A DNA stretch of 33,696 nt from Phycisphaerae bacterium (GTDB taxonomy: Bacteria > Planctomycetota > Phycisphaerae > UBA1845), in the NCBI GenBank assembly GCA_029260255.1, contig JAJDDR010000065.1:1-33696 (forward strand), in the 5' to 3' direction. Made by a program: the position numbers and the translations under genes. Within the stretch, counting starts at the first letter, position 1; every line of letters starts with the position of its first letter. The notes under the pieces are model-generated. The model had not been told where the DNA came from and ran no database searches. It saw nothing but the letters and a program-made list of their open reading frames with translations. Shown piece by piece: positions 1 to 9,691 of the stretch.

Positions 1-641
1 GACACCCTCTCGTCGGATTCCACAAGAACGCGTCCGAAGAGATGCATGGCTTTGGTTGAGACGATGGCGGCGTGATCTTTCACGTCTCCGTGAATCTTGC
101 GCGTTGCTTTCGACAGCCGTCGCCCATCGGTCGCGACCATGGTGAGTTCGCCACCTTTGGCTTCCCACAACACACCGTTGATGGCGTAGCGCGTGTTTTC
201 GCGGGCTGCCGCGAAGACCGTCCAGTTGGTCAATTCGCGAAGAGCACTGACGTCGAGATCGAAGTCGTACGTCCCGTCCGCTTCGGGGAACTCCGGAAAG
301 CCTTTCGGATCATGCGAGTAGATTTGGAAATGGCTGTCCTGGCCTCGGACGTGGCACACGTTGTCTGCGGACTCGAGCGTCAGGATCTCGTCTTCCGACT
401 CGCGTACAACCTGGGCGAGCTTGTCGGCGCGCACGAGCACGGAACCGGGCGATGCGACTTCCACTTGGCTGACGCTGAACCGCACCGCGACATCGAGGTC
501 GGTGGCCGACAAGAGCGCGTAGTCGTCATGCACGTCGATGAGAACGTGCTTGAGTATCTCCTTGGGCGTGCGTTGCGGCGCGACGCTGGCCGTGGTGAGA
601 ACCGCTTCGGCGAACTCAGCTCGGTTGACGGAGAGTTTCAT
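1..641 (-). CDS. dnaN: DNA polymerase III beta sliding clamp, N-terminal part (truncated at left window edge)
   Basis: Not in the ORF track because it runs off the edge. Reverse-strand translation from ATG at 641: MKLSVNRAEFAEAVLTTASVAPQRTPKEILKHVLIDVHDDYALLSATDLDVAVRFSVSQVEVASPGSVLVRADKLAQVVRESEDEILTL..., the typical beta-clamp N-terminus. It sits directly downstream of dnaA. Confidence 0.9.
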   Translation of the reverse strand, partial: MKLSVNRAEFAEAVLTTASVAPQRTPKEILKHVLIDVHDDYALLSATDLDVAVRFSVSQVEVASPGSVLVRADKLAQVVRESEDEILTLESADNVCHVRGQDSHFQIYSHDPKGFPEFPEADGTYDFDLDVSALRELTNWTVFAAARENTRYAINGVLWEAKGGELTMVATDGRRLSKATRKIHGDVKDHAAIVSTKAMHLFGRVLVESDERV

Positions 642-932
642 GGGGATCCCTTCCAACATTTGCTCAGTACCTGGAGATAGTATTTCTGTCTTTCTAAGTA
701 ATCATTCTTCATTAAGGCATGTTGATAACGTGAACAAGAACCGTGTGCAACCCCATAAGCTCGTGTAGTACCAGAGGTTACGTGAAACCATCGTGCGTAC
801 GGGATGTGGATAACCTGTTGTGTTCGTTCTTGCCTACGTGCAGACTTTTCACATGGTTGCGCCGGTGAGCGCGACCGAGCCGCGTGTAAGGCAGATTCTG
901 ATTTGAATGCAACACGCATGTGGCTGTTCCTG
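642..932. other. Putative oriC: dnaA-dnaN intergenic region with DnaA boxes
   Basis: 291-bp non-coding gap between dnaA and dnaN. Perfect DnaA box TGTGGATAA (TTATCCACA on minus) at 805-813, a one-mismatch box TGTTGATAA at 720-728, and an AT-rich patch around 685-716. Confidence 0.55.
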
Positions 933-2246
933 TCAGGAGCCATTCTTCAAGGTGGTTTGCAGGTTCTGAAGTTCCAGGTCGAGTTCGGGATCCACCTGTC
1001 TCCGTTTCGTAATGAGTCGATGCCCGTGGATGACCGTAGTGTGGTCACGTCCTCCGAAGTAGCCACCGATTTCTTCGAGGCTGAGGTTTGTGAGTTCCCT
1101 GGCAAGATACATGCAAACCTGTCGCGGAAACGCGATCGACTTTGTGCGTTTCTTGCCTTGAAGATCCGAGAGCCGAAGGTTGTGCCGCTTCGATACGGTG
1201 TTGAGGATCTCAGGAATGCTGATAATGGGCTTGGGCGCACACACCCCGAGCGCTTCCATGGCCAGGTCGATATCGATGTGCCCGCCGCGCGTCTGACTAA
1301 GCAGGGTGAGCTTGGCCAGCGTTCCCTCAAGCTCACGTACGTTGGAGTCAATGTGTGTGGCGATGGCCTTGATCACATCCTTGGGAACGTCGATACATCG
1401 TAGCCTCGTCTTGGCAAGCACGATCGCCATGCGTGTTTCGAGGCACGGTCTGTCGACGAGGGCGACCAGGCCGGAGTTGAATCGGCTGACAAGTCGCTCT
1501 TCGAGACTCGGAATCTCCGCGGGGCTGCAGTCGGCGGAGAGGACGATCTGACGTTGGGACTGATAGAGCGTGTTGAACGTGTGGAAGAACTCCTCCTGGC
1601 TGCGTTCGCGTTCGGCGAGAAACTGGATGTCATCGATGACGAGGAAGTCTGCGTGGCGGTATCGGTATCGAAACTGATGCAGGGCACCGCGTTCGACGGC
1701 CTGGATGAAGTGGTTGGTGAAGGTTTCACAGGAGATATAGACGATGTTGGCGTCGGATCTGCGGCGTTTGAACTCATGACAGATTGCCTGGAGCAGATGT
1801 GTCTTGCCCAGCCCGACATCGCCGTGGATGAACAGGGGGTTGTACGCTTTGCCGGGGCTTTCAGCGACGGCGACGGCGGCGGCGTGCGCCAAGCGGTTAC
1901 ATGGTCCAGTGATGAAATTGTTGAACAGGTAGTCATCGGATAGCTTGAGCAGTGATCCATCATCCTCGAACGCGAGCATATCGTCGTCTTCGTTTTGCCC
2001 CTCGCACTCGAAGCGGACGCTGATGAGTCTGCCCGTGGCGGCCTGCGCCGCTTCCGCGAACGTTCGTCGGCAATGCTCGTTGAGATATCGCACTTGCGGT
2101 GGATTGGCCGCGGTGATGCTGAGCACGCCCCCGGCGAGTTCGGTGGGTTCAAGCGCGAAGAACCACGTGCGTGCAAGGTGTGGCGAATGCAGGCGCACGT
2201 GTTCGAGGATGTCGTCCCAGACTGATACCGCCAGAAGTTTTGCCAT
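933..2246 (-). CDS. dnaA: Chromosomal replication initiator protein DnaA
   Basis: Walker A GDVGLGKTHLLQA, Walker B LVIDDIQFLAERERSQEEFFHTFN, C-terminal DnaA-box-binding signature LARELTNLSLEEIGGYFGGRDHTTVIHGHR. Start placed at MAKLLAVSVWDDIL (ATG at 2246) rather than the longer ORF start at 2414. Confidence 0.97.
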   Translation of the reverse strand: MAKLLAVSVWDDILEHVRLHSPHLARTWFFALEPTELAGGVLSITAANPPQVRYLNEHCRRTFAEAAQAATGRLISVRFECEGQNEDDDMLAFEDDGSLLKLSDDYLFNNFITGPCNRLAHAAAVAVAESPGKAYNPLFIHGDVGLGKTHLLQAICHEFKRRRSDANIVYISCETFTNHFIQAVERGALHQFRYRYRHADFLVIDDIQFLAERERSQEEFFHTFNTLYQSQRQIVLSADCSPAEIPSLEERLVSRFNSGLVALVDRPCLETRMAIVLAKTRLRCIDVPKDVIKAIATHIDSNVRELEGTLAKLTLLSQTRGGHIDIDLAMEALGVCAPKPIISIPEILNTVSKRHNLRLSDLQGKKRTKSIAFPRQVCMYLARELTNLSLEEIGGYFGGRDHTTVIHGHRLITKRRQVDPELDLELQNLQTTLKNGS

Positions 2247-2378
2247 CGTCGTGCCCGGTTGTTGGGCGCTGCGCGCGCGTCCCGGCGTCCAGCTGCCCCC
2301 GTGAACGCCCCGTCCTGTCGCTAAACCATTTTCAAACAACGAGTTACAGTATCCTCGCGCCGTGGACGAGTGGCGCAC

Positions 2379-2384
2379 ATTGTA
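2379..2384 (-). promoter_or_regulatory. Possible extended -10 element (TGTTACAAT) upstream of dnaA
   Basis: Minus strand reads TGTTACAATGTGCGCC about 130 nt upstream of the dnaA ATG, matching TGn-TANAAT. No good -35 is visible. Confidence 0.3.
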
Positions 2385-2480
2385 ACAGAAAACCCGTGGC
2401 TCGCCAGCCCGCAAACAAGTTCGCAGGGCACGAAAAAAAGCGGTTCTGCGGCTTGTTCGGCGGCACCGTACGTTCCGGCT

Positions 2481-3779
2481 TCAGTCGACGTGCTTGCGGG
2501 CGCGGTAGTAGGCCTTGCGGAGTTTTTTTGAGGTTGGGTTGAGTTCGCAGGCCCGCTCGAATTGTTCGAAGGCCATTTGATCCTCATTCATCAATTCGTA
2601 CGTCCGGCCCAGCGAGTAGGCGGCGTTTGGGCTGTCGGGGTGCTCCTTGATGCGATCGAGTCCAATCTGGAGGGCTTTTTCAAGGTAGGTCTCAGCCTTT
2701 TTGAGGTTTCCCATTTTCCGATAGGTTTGCACGAGGGAGCGGTGGACGGAGGCGGCGTTGGGATCATCCTCGAGTTTCCGCAGGTCGATTTCGAGGGCCT
2801 GGCTGAGGTAGGCGTTGGATTTCCGGCTGTTGCCAAGGTTTCTGTGGCACTCCCCGAGTTTCCGCAGGGTCGCGCAGCTTCTCGGTTTTTCGTCGTGGAC
2901 GCGTTGGTAGAGAGATGCTGCGATGTCCCAGCGCTCGTAACGGGCGTAGCGACCGGCGAATTTCTCGACGCCGTTGGCGATTCGGCCGTCGATTTTTGAT
3001 TTGCTGGCGGGTTGGGAGTAAACGAGCATGGTCGTCAAAACCGACAAGGTCAGCAACCCGACAGGCGACGCGCCGATCAGCGCCGCGAACCGAGTGGTTG
3101 ATCCGGCAGGCCAGTCGTTCACTCGGTGGGTCTCCAGCTTTCTGCGATGGGAGAACGCGTATTGCTGCGCGGTGGTGACCAGGGCGAGCCCAACGAGGAT
3201 TTCGGCGATCTCGGCTTCGTTGAACTCGAGCACACCTATCTCGAAAAACGCGGCCGTTGCAAAGAACGGCCAAAGGTAGAGCGGTGGCGCGACCAAACCG
3301 TGGTCGTGTAGCCAGGTGATGGGTTTCCAATTCAGGCGAAGCAGGGCAGGGTATACAAGCCCGAAGAGCAGGAGTCCCGCGGCAACGCCGTATGCGAGGG
3401 TTGCCTTGAGCGCTGTGCTGTATGGGCCGGTGAGCATATTGTGCAGGTTGGTTTCTCCCTGGAGGTTCTTCGCCCGGAAGTACTCGGGTGAGGTGAAGCC
3501 GAAGAGCCGCTGGCCCCACGATATTTCTTCCATGGCTACGTAGAAGCACCCGAGCGCCAACAGCGCGAAGAAGGGCCTGTACCGGCACTTGGTCAACACA
3601 AGACGCAGGGAGAGCAGAAACGTGGCGACGAAACACCAGAACTGCAGCCACTCGCCGACGAGATCCTCGTACGTGGCCCAGATGAAAGCGACGGGGTACC
3701 AGATCGCCATCACGAGGTAGGCACAGACGACTGTCGCGAACACGGCCGTGGCCGACAGGATTGGCGCTATTCTCGTCAT
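2481..3779 (-). CDS. Multi-pass membrane protein with C-terminal TPR repeats
   Basis: Several hydrophobic segments, a central EEISWGQRLFGFTSPEYFRAKNLQGETNLHN motif, and a C-terminal TPR run (CATLRKLGECHRNLGNSRKSNAYLSQALEIDL..., YRKMGNLKKAETYLEKALQIGLD..., YELMNEDQMAFEQFERACELNP). Start at MTRIAPIL (3779); the ORF extends to 3818. Confidence 0.75.
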   Translation of the reverse strand: MTRIAPILSATAVFATVVCAYLVMAIWYPVAFIWATYEDLVGEWLQFWCFVATFLLSLRLVLTKCRYRPFFALLALGCFYVAMEEISWGQRLFGFTSPEYFRAKNLQGETNLHNMLTGPYSTALKATLAYGVAAGLLLFGLVYPALLRLNWKPITWLHDHGLVAPPLYLWPFFATAAFFEIGVLEFNEAEIAEILVGLALVTTAQQYAFSHRRKLETHRVNDWPAGSTTRFAALIGASPVGLLTLSVLTTMLVYSQPASKSKIDGRIANGVEKFAGRYARYERWDIAASLYQRVHDEKPRSCATLRKLGECHRNLGNSRKSNAYLSQALEIDLRKLEDDPNAASVHRSLVQTYRKMGNLKKAETYLEKALQIGLDRIKEHPDSPNAAYSLGRTYELMNEDQMAFEQFERACELNPTSKKLRKAYYRARKHVD

Positions 3780-3957
3780 GGGGATTGCCCCGCCGCTTTC
3801 CCTGCTCGTCGACACCATGGCGTGCGGCCAGGGACGTTATCGAACGATGGCAGGCTATTCTTTTGATCCGGATTCGTCAAAAGGTGCCGCTGTCGGTCGT
3901 CAAGCGTTGGTCGCACGGCGCGGACGAACTATCGGGCGTTCCGGCTGCGCGCAGAAA

Positions 3958-3988
3958 GGAGCCCGAGTGCTGTTGGCACCCGGGCTCC
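3958..3988 (-). terminator. Rho-independent-type hairpin downstream of the Ser-Asp repeat gene
   Basis: GGAGCCCGAGTGC-TGTTG-GCACCCGGGCTCC: 13-nt arms with one A/C mismatch, followed on the minus strand by TTTCTG. It lies 44 nt past the stop codon of the upstream minus-strand gene. Confidence 0.7.
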
Positions 3989-4031
3989 GTGGTCATTGGT
4001 GGCGTCACCGGCTGTTCGCCGGTGGCATTAG

Positions 4032-5795
4032 TTAGTTTGAGTCCGAATCGGAATCGCTGTCCGAGTCAGAGTCGCTGTCGGAGCCACCGAACTCGAAGTG
4101 GCAATCCGAACCGGAATCGGAGTCGCCGTCGCTGTCCGAATCCGAATCGCCGTCGCCGGACGAGTCAGTTCCGCTGTCGGAATCTGAGTCTGTGCCGGAG
4201 TCGCTGCCCGAAGCGGAATCCGAATCCGAATCGGTGTCGCTATCGCTGTCCGAATCAGAATCTCCGTCGGAGTCTGAGTCGCTGTCGTCGCCGCCGGGTT
4301 GTCCGGCTGAGCAGATCAACTCGACGAGCTGTCCGTTCTCGACTGGAATCTGGGCACAGCCGATGTCGATGATGGCTATGACGTCATCGCAGGTACCGTC
4401 TACCTCGTAGCTGATCTGCAGCAGGCTTCCGCTGTCATCGGAGTCGTCACCGGAATCACTGTCGGAGTCCGATCCCGAGTCGCTGTCCGAATCAGAGTCC
4501 GAATCCCCATCGGAATTGGTGGAATCGCCATCCGAGTCAGAATCGCTATCGCTGTCGGTATCCGAATCACTATCGGAGTCGGTATCGCTATCCGAATCCG
4601 AGTCGCCGCCTGTTCCGCCGCTGATGGCACAGAGATCCAGGACGCATTCCTCGGTGCCTGCGGTCACGATCAGCAGGGCCACGTCGGATCTGATTCTGAG
4701 GACGTCACTGTCGGAATCTGAATCGCTGTCTGAGTCCGAATCGGAGTCACTGTCCGAGTCAGAGTCCATACCTCCATCAGAATCGGTGTCGCTATCCGAA
4801 TCAGATCCACTGTCGGAGTCGGTATCGGTTCCCGAATCGCTGTCCGAATCCGAATCCGCGTCGGAATCGCTGTCAGAATCGTCCGGGCCAGCGATTGCGG
4901 GCTCGGCCGCACAGATGACGACGCAATCACCGGGAACGGTGCAGTCGTTGGCGCAACCGTCGTCGTTGTTGGTGTTTCCGTCGTCGCATTCTTCGCCGTC
5001 CTCGACGATCCCGTTACCGCACTCGGGCACCGACATCACGAACGTGACGTGGAAATCGCCGCCACCGGAGTCGAATCCGCCGTGTAGGACTGCTGCGTCG
5101 AAGAGATCCTCGGCGTTCGTGATCGACGCGGTCGACGTGCCGTCGCCAAGGACGGGCAGGTTGATGTCGAAGAAGGCCAGCGTACCGATCTGATACGAGT
5201 TTCTCTCGGCGGAAACAACCGATATCGTGCTGCCGACGAGGTCCTGACCTGGACCCGTCGGTGCATCGTCCGTGCCCTCGAACGTCCAGTCGCCGGTGGC
5301 CGGGCTCGCGAGAATCGAGGATCCGCTGAGGGTGGTGAGTGTGCCGATAATGCGAAGCGTCCTGCCGAAGAACGTGACGCCGTCCAGATCGGCGCCGACA
5401 GGAATGTCGTTCACGAAAGCCGCGGCAAACGACGGTGATGCAAGCGTCGTATTGATGTCGGTGCCCTTGATGGTCCCGTTGAGCACGAGGTCCTCGGTGC
5501 CGGGAGGGTTGGCGACGGTGGCTTCGAACAGGACGTCGAAGTTCGAGGCGAGCGCGATGTTCGCCCGGTCGGTCACGACTCCCAGCGGGTCGCGATTGGT
5601 CGCCCTGAGTGACGTTGGTGCTTGGTCGAGGACCGAAATCGTGCCCGTGTTTGCATCGAACACGACACGAACGTCCGCGTAGCCCAGATCTACGGTATCC
5701 GCGCCGGCGGACGTCGATAACCCTACGAATGCACACATGACGGCGCAAAGCGCTGCCACCCCACCGAAAGAAATGTCCCGATTCTTCCGCTTCAT
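4032..5795 (-). CDS. Secreted Ser-Asp (SD) repeat protein with a DUF4215-type Cys motif
   Basis: N-terminal signal ([32 protein letters not shown]), a beta-rich N-domain, [28 protein letters not shown] (DUF4215-like), then long (SD)n tracts interrupted by short Cys-containing modules. Upstream AGGAGG ribosome-binding site. Confidence 0.85.
   Translation of the reverse strand: MKRKNRDISFGGVAALCAVMCAFVGLSTSAGADTVDLGYADVRVVFDANTGTISVLDQAPTSLRATNRDPLGVVTDRANIALASNFDVLFEATVANPPGTEDLVLNGTIKGTDINTTLASPSFAAAFVNDIPVGADLDGVTFFGRTLRIIGTLTTLSGSSILASPATGDWTFEGTDDAPTGPGQDLVGSTISVVSAERNSYQIGTLAFFDINLPVLGDGTSTASITNAEDLFDAAVLHGGFDSGGGDFHVTFVMSVPECGNGIVEDGEECDDGNTNNDDGCANDCTVPGDCVVICAAEPAIAGPDDSDSDSDADSDSDSDSGTDTDSDSGSDSDSDTDSDGGMDSDSDSDSDSDSDSDSDSDSDVLRIRSDVALLIVTAGTEECVLDLCAISGGTGGDSDSDSDTDSDSDSDTDSDSDSDSDGDSTNSDGDSDSDSDSDSGSDSDSDSGDDSDDSGSLLQISYEVDGTCDDVIAIIDIGCAQIPVENGQLVELICSAGQPGGDDSDSDSDGDSDSDSDSDTDSDSDSASGSDSGTDSDSDSGTDSSGDGDSDSDSDGDSDSGSDCHFEFGGSDSDSDSDSDSDSDSN
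4040..4905 (-). repeat. Low-complexity GAY-TCN hexamer tracts encoding (Ser-Asp)n blocks
   Basis: Repeating tccga/gtcgga-type hexamers with heavy synonymous variation. Four SD blocks are separated by non-repeat modules (around 4288-4435 and 4600-4710). Confidence 0.85.
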
Positions 5796-6328
5796 CTGTG
5801 AAACCTCCTAATCACTACCATTATGTGCCGCGTCCCGAACACGCGGTGAACTACTCTTGATCGAATCGACTTGGACCAAAACCCGTTCGCCCAGACCTAG
5901 CCATGTTGCGCCACGAGCCGCATCCACCCGACGAGACAGCATCTGAGGTGGCATTCGTTGTTGCGCGAGCATGCCACGGTGTTGCTCTCGCTCAATCAGA
6001 CGAGGGCGCCACGAGGATATCCCCCGAATGCACGACACACGCATTCCCACTCACCGATTCGAGTTGGACCCCTCAGGCGTCGTCGGACACCAGTGTGTGA
6101 TGATACGGTTCCGCGACCGCCGTCTCAACCTGTCTTCATCAGATTCGTTAGCAAAAACTGCATATATATGCCTGTGGTCTATCGGACGCGCGGGGTGGCC
6201 ATAATCGATGAGTTCAATGATCGCCCATCGGAATCCGAGTCGCATGCCCGATGAGTCGGACGGACGATAGATGCCGCACGAGCGTTTCGAGGCCGCCGCG
6301 TTTGGAGGCCTTGAATCAGATGGCGCGA

Positions 6329-7498
6329 TTATTCTGGTTGGGGAGGACGGGATTTCCGGTTCTTCAGTTTCTGCGCGGCCTTGTGACGGGCGACGTCTTG
6401 CAGGTCTGTGTGGTGGTCGAATTCGTCGACGATCTCAGTTCCGAGAAGCGATTCGATTGCGTCCTCGAGAGTGACAATTCCTGCGGTGCCTCCGTACTCG
6501 TCCGCAACGATGAAGAGGTGACGGCGATCTCGGAGGAACTTGGTGAGAAGGTCGCCCACCTTCATGGCTTCGGGAACGAAGGTCGGTTCGCGCATGATGT
6601 GGGATATCACGCGGTCGGCCTGGCCGGCGACGACGGCTTCGTAGACCTCCCGGCGAAGGACAACTCCGATGATCTTGTCGAGGTCGCCCGCGTCGGTGAC
6701 GGGCACGCGGCTGTGGGGCCATCCGGCGGCGCTGTCGGAGATCTCTGAGAGCGGCGCGTCTTTGGGCACGCTGAAGACGACGGTCCTGGGAGTCAGGATG
6801 TCCGCGACCTTGAGCGTGTCGAGGTTGAGCGCGTTTTGCATCCATCGCGCCTCGTCGGGTCGGAGTGACCCGGTGCGCACACCGCGTCGGGCCAGCGCGA
6901 GGAGATCGTCTTGGCTGGAGGCGGCGTCCGGGTCGCTGCGCGGGAACATCCTGGTGACCTGGCGGCAGAGCCACACGAGTGGCCAGAGCGACCAAATCGT
7001 CCACTCGATCGGGACGGCCAGCAGTGGTGCGAGCGTGTCGGCGTAGAGTACGCCGAGCGTTTTGGGAACGATCTCACTGACATACAAGATTCCGAGTGTG
7101 AACACTCCGCTGAAGATCCCGACGCCAAGGCTGTCGAAGAAAGAGGCGGCGACACTGCCTGCCAGCGTGGCGCCGACGGTGTTCGCGATCGTGTTCAAGG
7201 TCAGGATGGCCGCGATCGGGCGGTCGATCTGGCTGCGAAGCCGCTTCAGGCGTTTCCCGAGGGGGGAGCCGGACTGCGCCAGGTGTTCGACGCGCCCGTC
7301 GGTGACTGCGTAGAGCGCGGCCTCGCAGATGGAGCAGAAGAACGAGATGGTGAGCGTGGCGAGAACGATCGCGGTGAGCGTGCCATAGCCGGTCGAATCA
7401 CTGGTAACATCTGGCTCCACGAACTCGCCCCCTTGTTGCGCTGGATCGCGCCGAGAGTTAGCGGTAGCGCATCGGCGCCCGGCGGGTGCGGCACGCAC
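6329..7498 (-). CDS. CNNM/DUF21-CBS domain protein (HlyC/CorC family, 'hemolysin'-like)
   Basis: DUF21-like membrane region (SFFCSICEAALYAVTDGRVEHLAQSGSPLGKRLKRLRSQIDRPIAAILTLNTIANTVGATLAGS...EIVPKTLGVLYAD), CBS pair (ADILTPRTVVFSVPKDAPLSEI...SRVPVTDAGDLDKIIGVVLRREV) and DEYGGTAGIVTLEDAIESLLGTEIVDEFD. The true start may be the GTG near 7420. Confidence 0.9.
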   Translation of the reverse strand: MRAAPAGRRCATANSRRDPAQQGGEFVEPDVTSDSTGYGTLTAIVLATLTISFFCSICEAALYAVTDGRVEHLAQSGSPLGKRLKRLRSQIDRPIAAILTLNTIANTVGATLAGSVAASFFDSLGVGIFSGVFTLGILYVSEIVPKTLGVLYADTLAPLLAVPIEWTIWSLWPLVWLCRQVTRMFPRSDPDAASSQDDLLALARRGVRTGSLRPDEARWMQNALNLDTLKVADILTPRTVVFSVPKDAPLSEISDSAAGWPHSRVPVTDAGDLDKIIGVVLRREVYEAVVAGQADRVISHIMREPTFVPEAMKVGDLLTKFLRDRRHLFIVADEYGGTAGIVTLEDAIESLLGTEIVDEFDHHTDLQDVARHKAAQKLKNRKSRPPQPE

Positions 7499-7513
7499 CG
7501 CGGAATCCCGCTG

Positions 7514-8164
7514 TCATTCGGTCGCCGGCGCGATTTGGATTTCGACGCGGGTGACCTCGAGTTCGGCGCGAAGCCCATGCTCGCCATCGCCGGATACAGC
7601 GACGCTGCCCGCGACTATCAGGTGATAGGCAAGGCCCGGTTCCAGTTTAAGGTCGAATGAGGGCGACTGAGATCCGGACCAGCGTTCCGGCAGCCGGTCC
7701 GAGTCGCCTTCGGCAAGCATGACCTTGGCCAACATGCGGTGGTTGGAATCCTTGATGTACGCTTTCAGGGCGATCGGTTGGGCGTCGTTTCCGGGTGCGT
7801 CGCCTCTCACGGAGCACCGGTACTCGACATTGAACGTAACCGCCACATCGAGCGGGGTGTTGCCGTCGTGGGTTAGGACGTGTCCGATCTGAAACTCAGC
7901 GCCGGCCCGCCCGCCGCGTGAGGCGTCCGCGGAACAAGATGCCCTACCTGAATCGTCGGCGGTGGAGTCGGCTGCCGCGGCGCCCTGCGAGTGGCGCTGC
8001 GTGTCTGCTACGTTAAACGATCTGTCCTTGGGAAGCGTGACCGGCGCGCCGCCGTTGAACGCGGCGCTCAGTCGGTCGCGGTGGCCCTGGGGGATGGTGA
8101 CCGACTCACCGAAGTCATCGCCGCCGCCGCATCCCTGCAGGGTGGCGATCAGTATCAGCGCCAT
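7514..8164 (-). CDS. Hypothetical lipoprotein
   Basis: MALILIATLQGCGGGDD is a lipobox-containing signal (LQGC). The remainder is a beta-rich domain with no family I recognise. Confidence 0.6.
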   Translation of the reverse strand: MALILIATLQGCGGGDDFGESVTIPQGHRDRLSAAFNGGAPVTLPKDRSFNVADTQRHSQGAAAADSTADDSGRASCSADASRGGRAGAEFQIGHVLTHDGNTPLDVAVTFNVEYRCSVRGDAPGNDAQPIALKAYIKDSNHRMLAKVMLAEGDSDRLPERWSGSQSPSFDLKLEPGLAYHLIVAGSVAVSGDGEHGLRAELEVTRVEIQIAPATE

Positions 8165-8327
8165 TCGTTGGGTGATGGACCCGAGTTGTCCGGACAGGTA
8201 CATGGTATGGTGCGCTCCAGTATTGCAATGGTCCGGGGTTCTTGACGGATCGCGACGCCGGGCGCGGATTCTATTCCCGATACTGTGGTGGTCAAGGCAC
8301 TACTTCGCGCACGGAGACTAACGGTGG

Positions 8328-9691
8328 TCAGCCGATGAGCGCGGTGAATGCGGCGCCCCGCTCGCGGTAGTTGGCGAATGCGTCGTAGCTGGGGAATCCC
8401 GGCGACAGGAGCACGACATCGCCCTTGCGAGCCAGGGACGCCGCGGCCCCGACGGCGTCCTTCAACCGCGGGTGGTGCTGAGTCGTGCAGTCATTCGAGC
8501 GGGTGGGCAGACACCTGATCGCGTCCAGCACAGTCTTGCCGGCCGGTCCGAAGCAGATGGCTGCCTTGGCGTGTTCGGCGATGCAATTCGCCAACGCCCG
8601 GCATTGGCCTGGTCGGTTCTGCCCGCCTGCCAGCAGCACAACACGCCGATCGAACGCGCGCAGGGCGGTGATGGTCGCTTCGGCGGTGGTCGATTTGGAG
8701 TCGTTGAAGAAGTCGATTTCACGATGCGTTCCGACGTGCTGCAAGCGGTGAGGCAACCCCGGAAAGGTCGCGAGGGCTGCGGAGATGTGGTTTTCGTTCA
8801 CTCGAAGGAGGCGCGCGGCCGCTGCCGCGCACGCGGCGTTGTGTTGGTTGTGCGCGCCGGGGATACGGAGCGCGAAACCTCCGTTCTGACGGCAGGGAGA
8901 CCGCACGCTCACGTCGGCAGTGCCGATGGCGGCGTGAAGCGCATCGGTGAGATCGGCATCATCGACACCCCAGACCACGGCGGTGCCGGGCTCAGCGTTC
9001 CGAACCATGTTGAGCTTACAATCAACGTACTCCCCGAAAGTGCCGTGACGGTCCAGGTGGTTGGGCCAAAGCGAAACGAAAACTGATACGTCCGGTCGTC
9101 TGATGTCCTGTGGCAGATCGGCGAGCTGGAAACTGGACAACTCGAGCACAACGACGTCATCGGTGGTCATTGCCTCAAGCGCGCCCAGCAGGGACGTGCC
9201 GATGTTGCCGCCGAGGTAGCTCGTGCCGACGCCGTAGCCGCGCTGGAGAATCGCGTGCAGCATTGCGGCGGTCGTGCTCTTGCCGGCCGTGCCGGTCACG
9301 CCGACGACGCGCGCATCGCAATGGGCAAGAAACAGGTTGATTTCCGTGGTCCAGGGGATGCGCCGGCGAACGCTTTCGTTGAAGAAGGCGGAACTTTCCT
9401 TGCAGACGGCCGGACTCACGATCAAATAGTCGGCGCCGTCGAGGTCGGCGATGTCGTGTCCCCCCAGCCGGTACGTGACATCACAATCGGCGAGCGAATC
9501 GATCGTTTCTCGTAGTGAACCCTCTTCGGCCAGATCGGTGATGAGTACATCGGCACCGTGGGACGCCAGCCACCGGACGGCGCCGGCACCGCCACCGAAC
9601 CGGCCGAGCCCCATGACCACGACGCGCCGTCCGGCGAGAGTGCCCGGCTCAAATGACCGAGGCGACGGATTTGACGAAGTCCCTGCAGGCA
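8328..9691 (-). CDS. murD: UDP-N-acetylmuramoylalanine--D-glutamate ligase
   Basis: RRVVVMGLGRFGGGAGAVRWLASHGADVLITDLAEE, ATP loop VVGVTGTAGKSTTAAMLHAIL, GNIGTSLLG, LELSSFQL, LPHRLQHVGTHREIDFFNDSKSTTAEATITAL, VVLLAGGQNR, VLLSPGFPSYDAFANYRERGAAF. The start is uncertain; an ATG at 9691 overlaps pyrF by about 43 nt. Confidence 0.93.

Noticed and set aside
2430-2475. Poly-A run (gaaaaaaagcgg) considered as the T-tract of a terminator after the minus-strand TPR gene
   Set aside because: No convincing stem could be paired immediately before the T-run on the minus strand.
4516-5193. Plus-strand ORF of 225 aa rich in Ser-Glu (SESESLSES...)
   Set aside because: It is the antisense reading of the (SD)n-encoding tract. 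The minus-strand gene has a signal peptide, RBS and terminator; this ORF has none.
5796-6328. Several small ORFs (64-98 aa) in the gap upstream of the SD-protein gene
   Set aside because: Overlapping in several frames, no recognisable domains, no ribosome-binding sites; probably noncoding.
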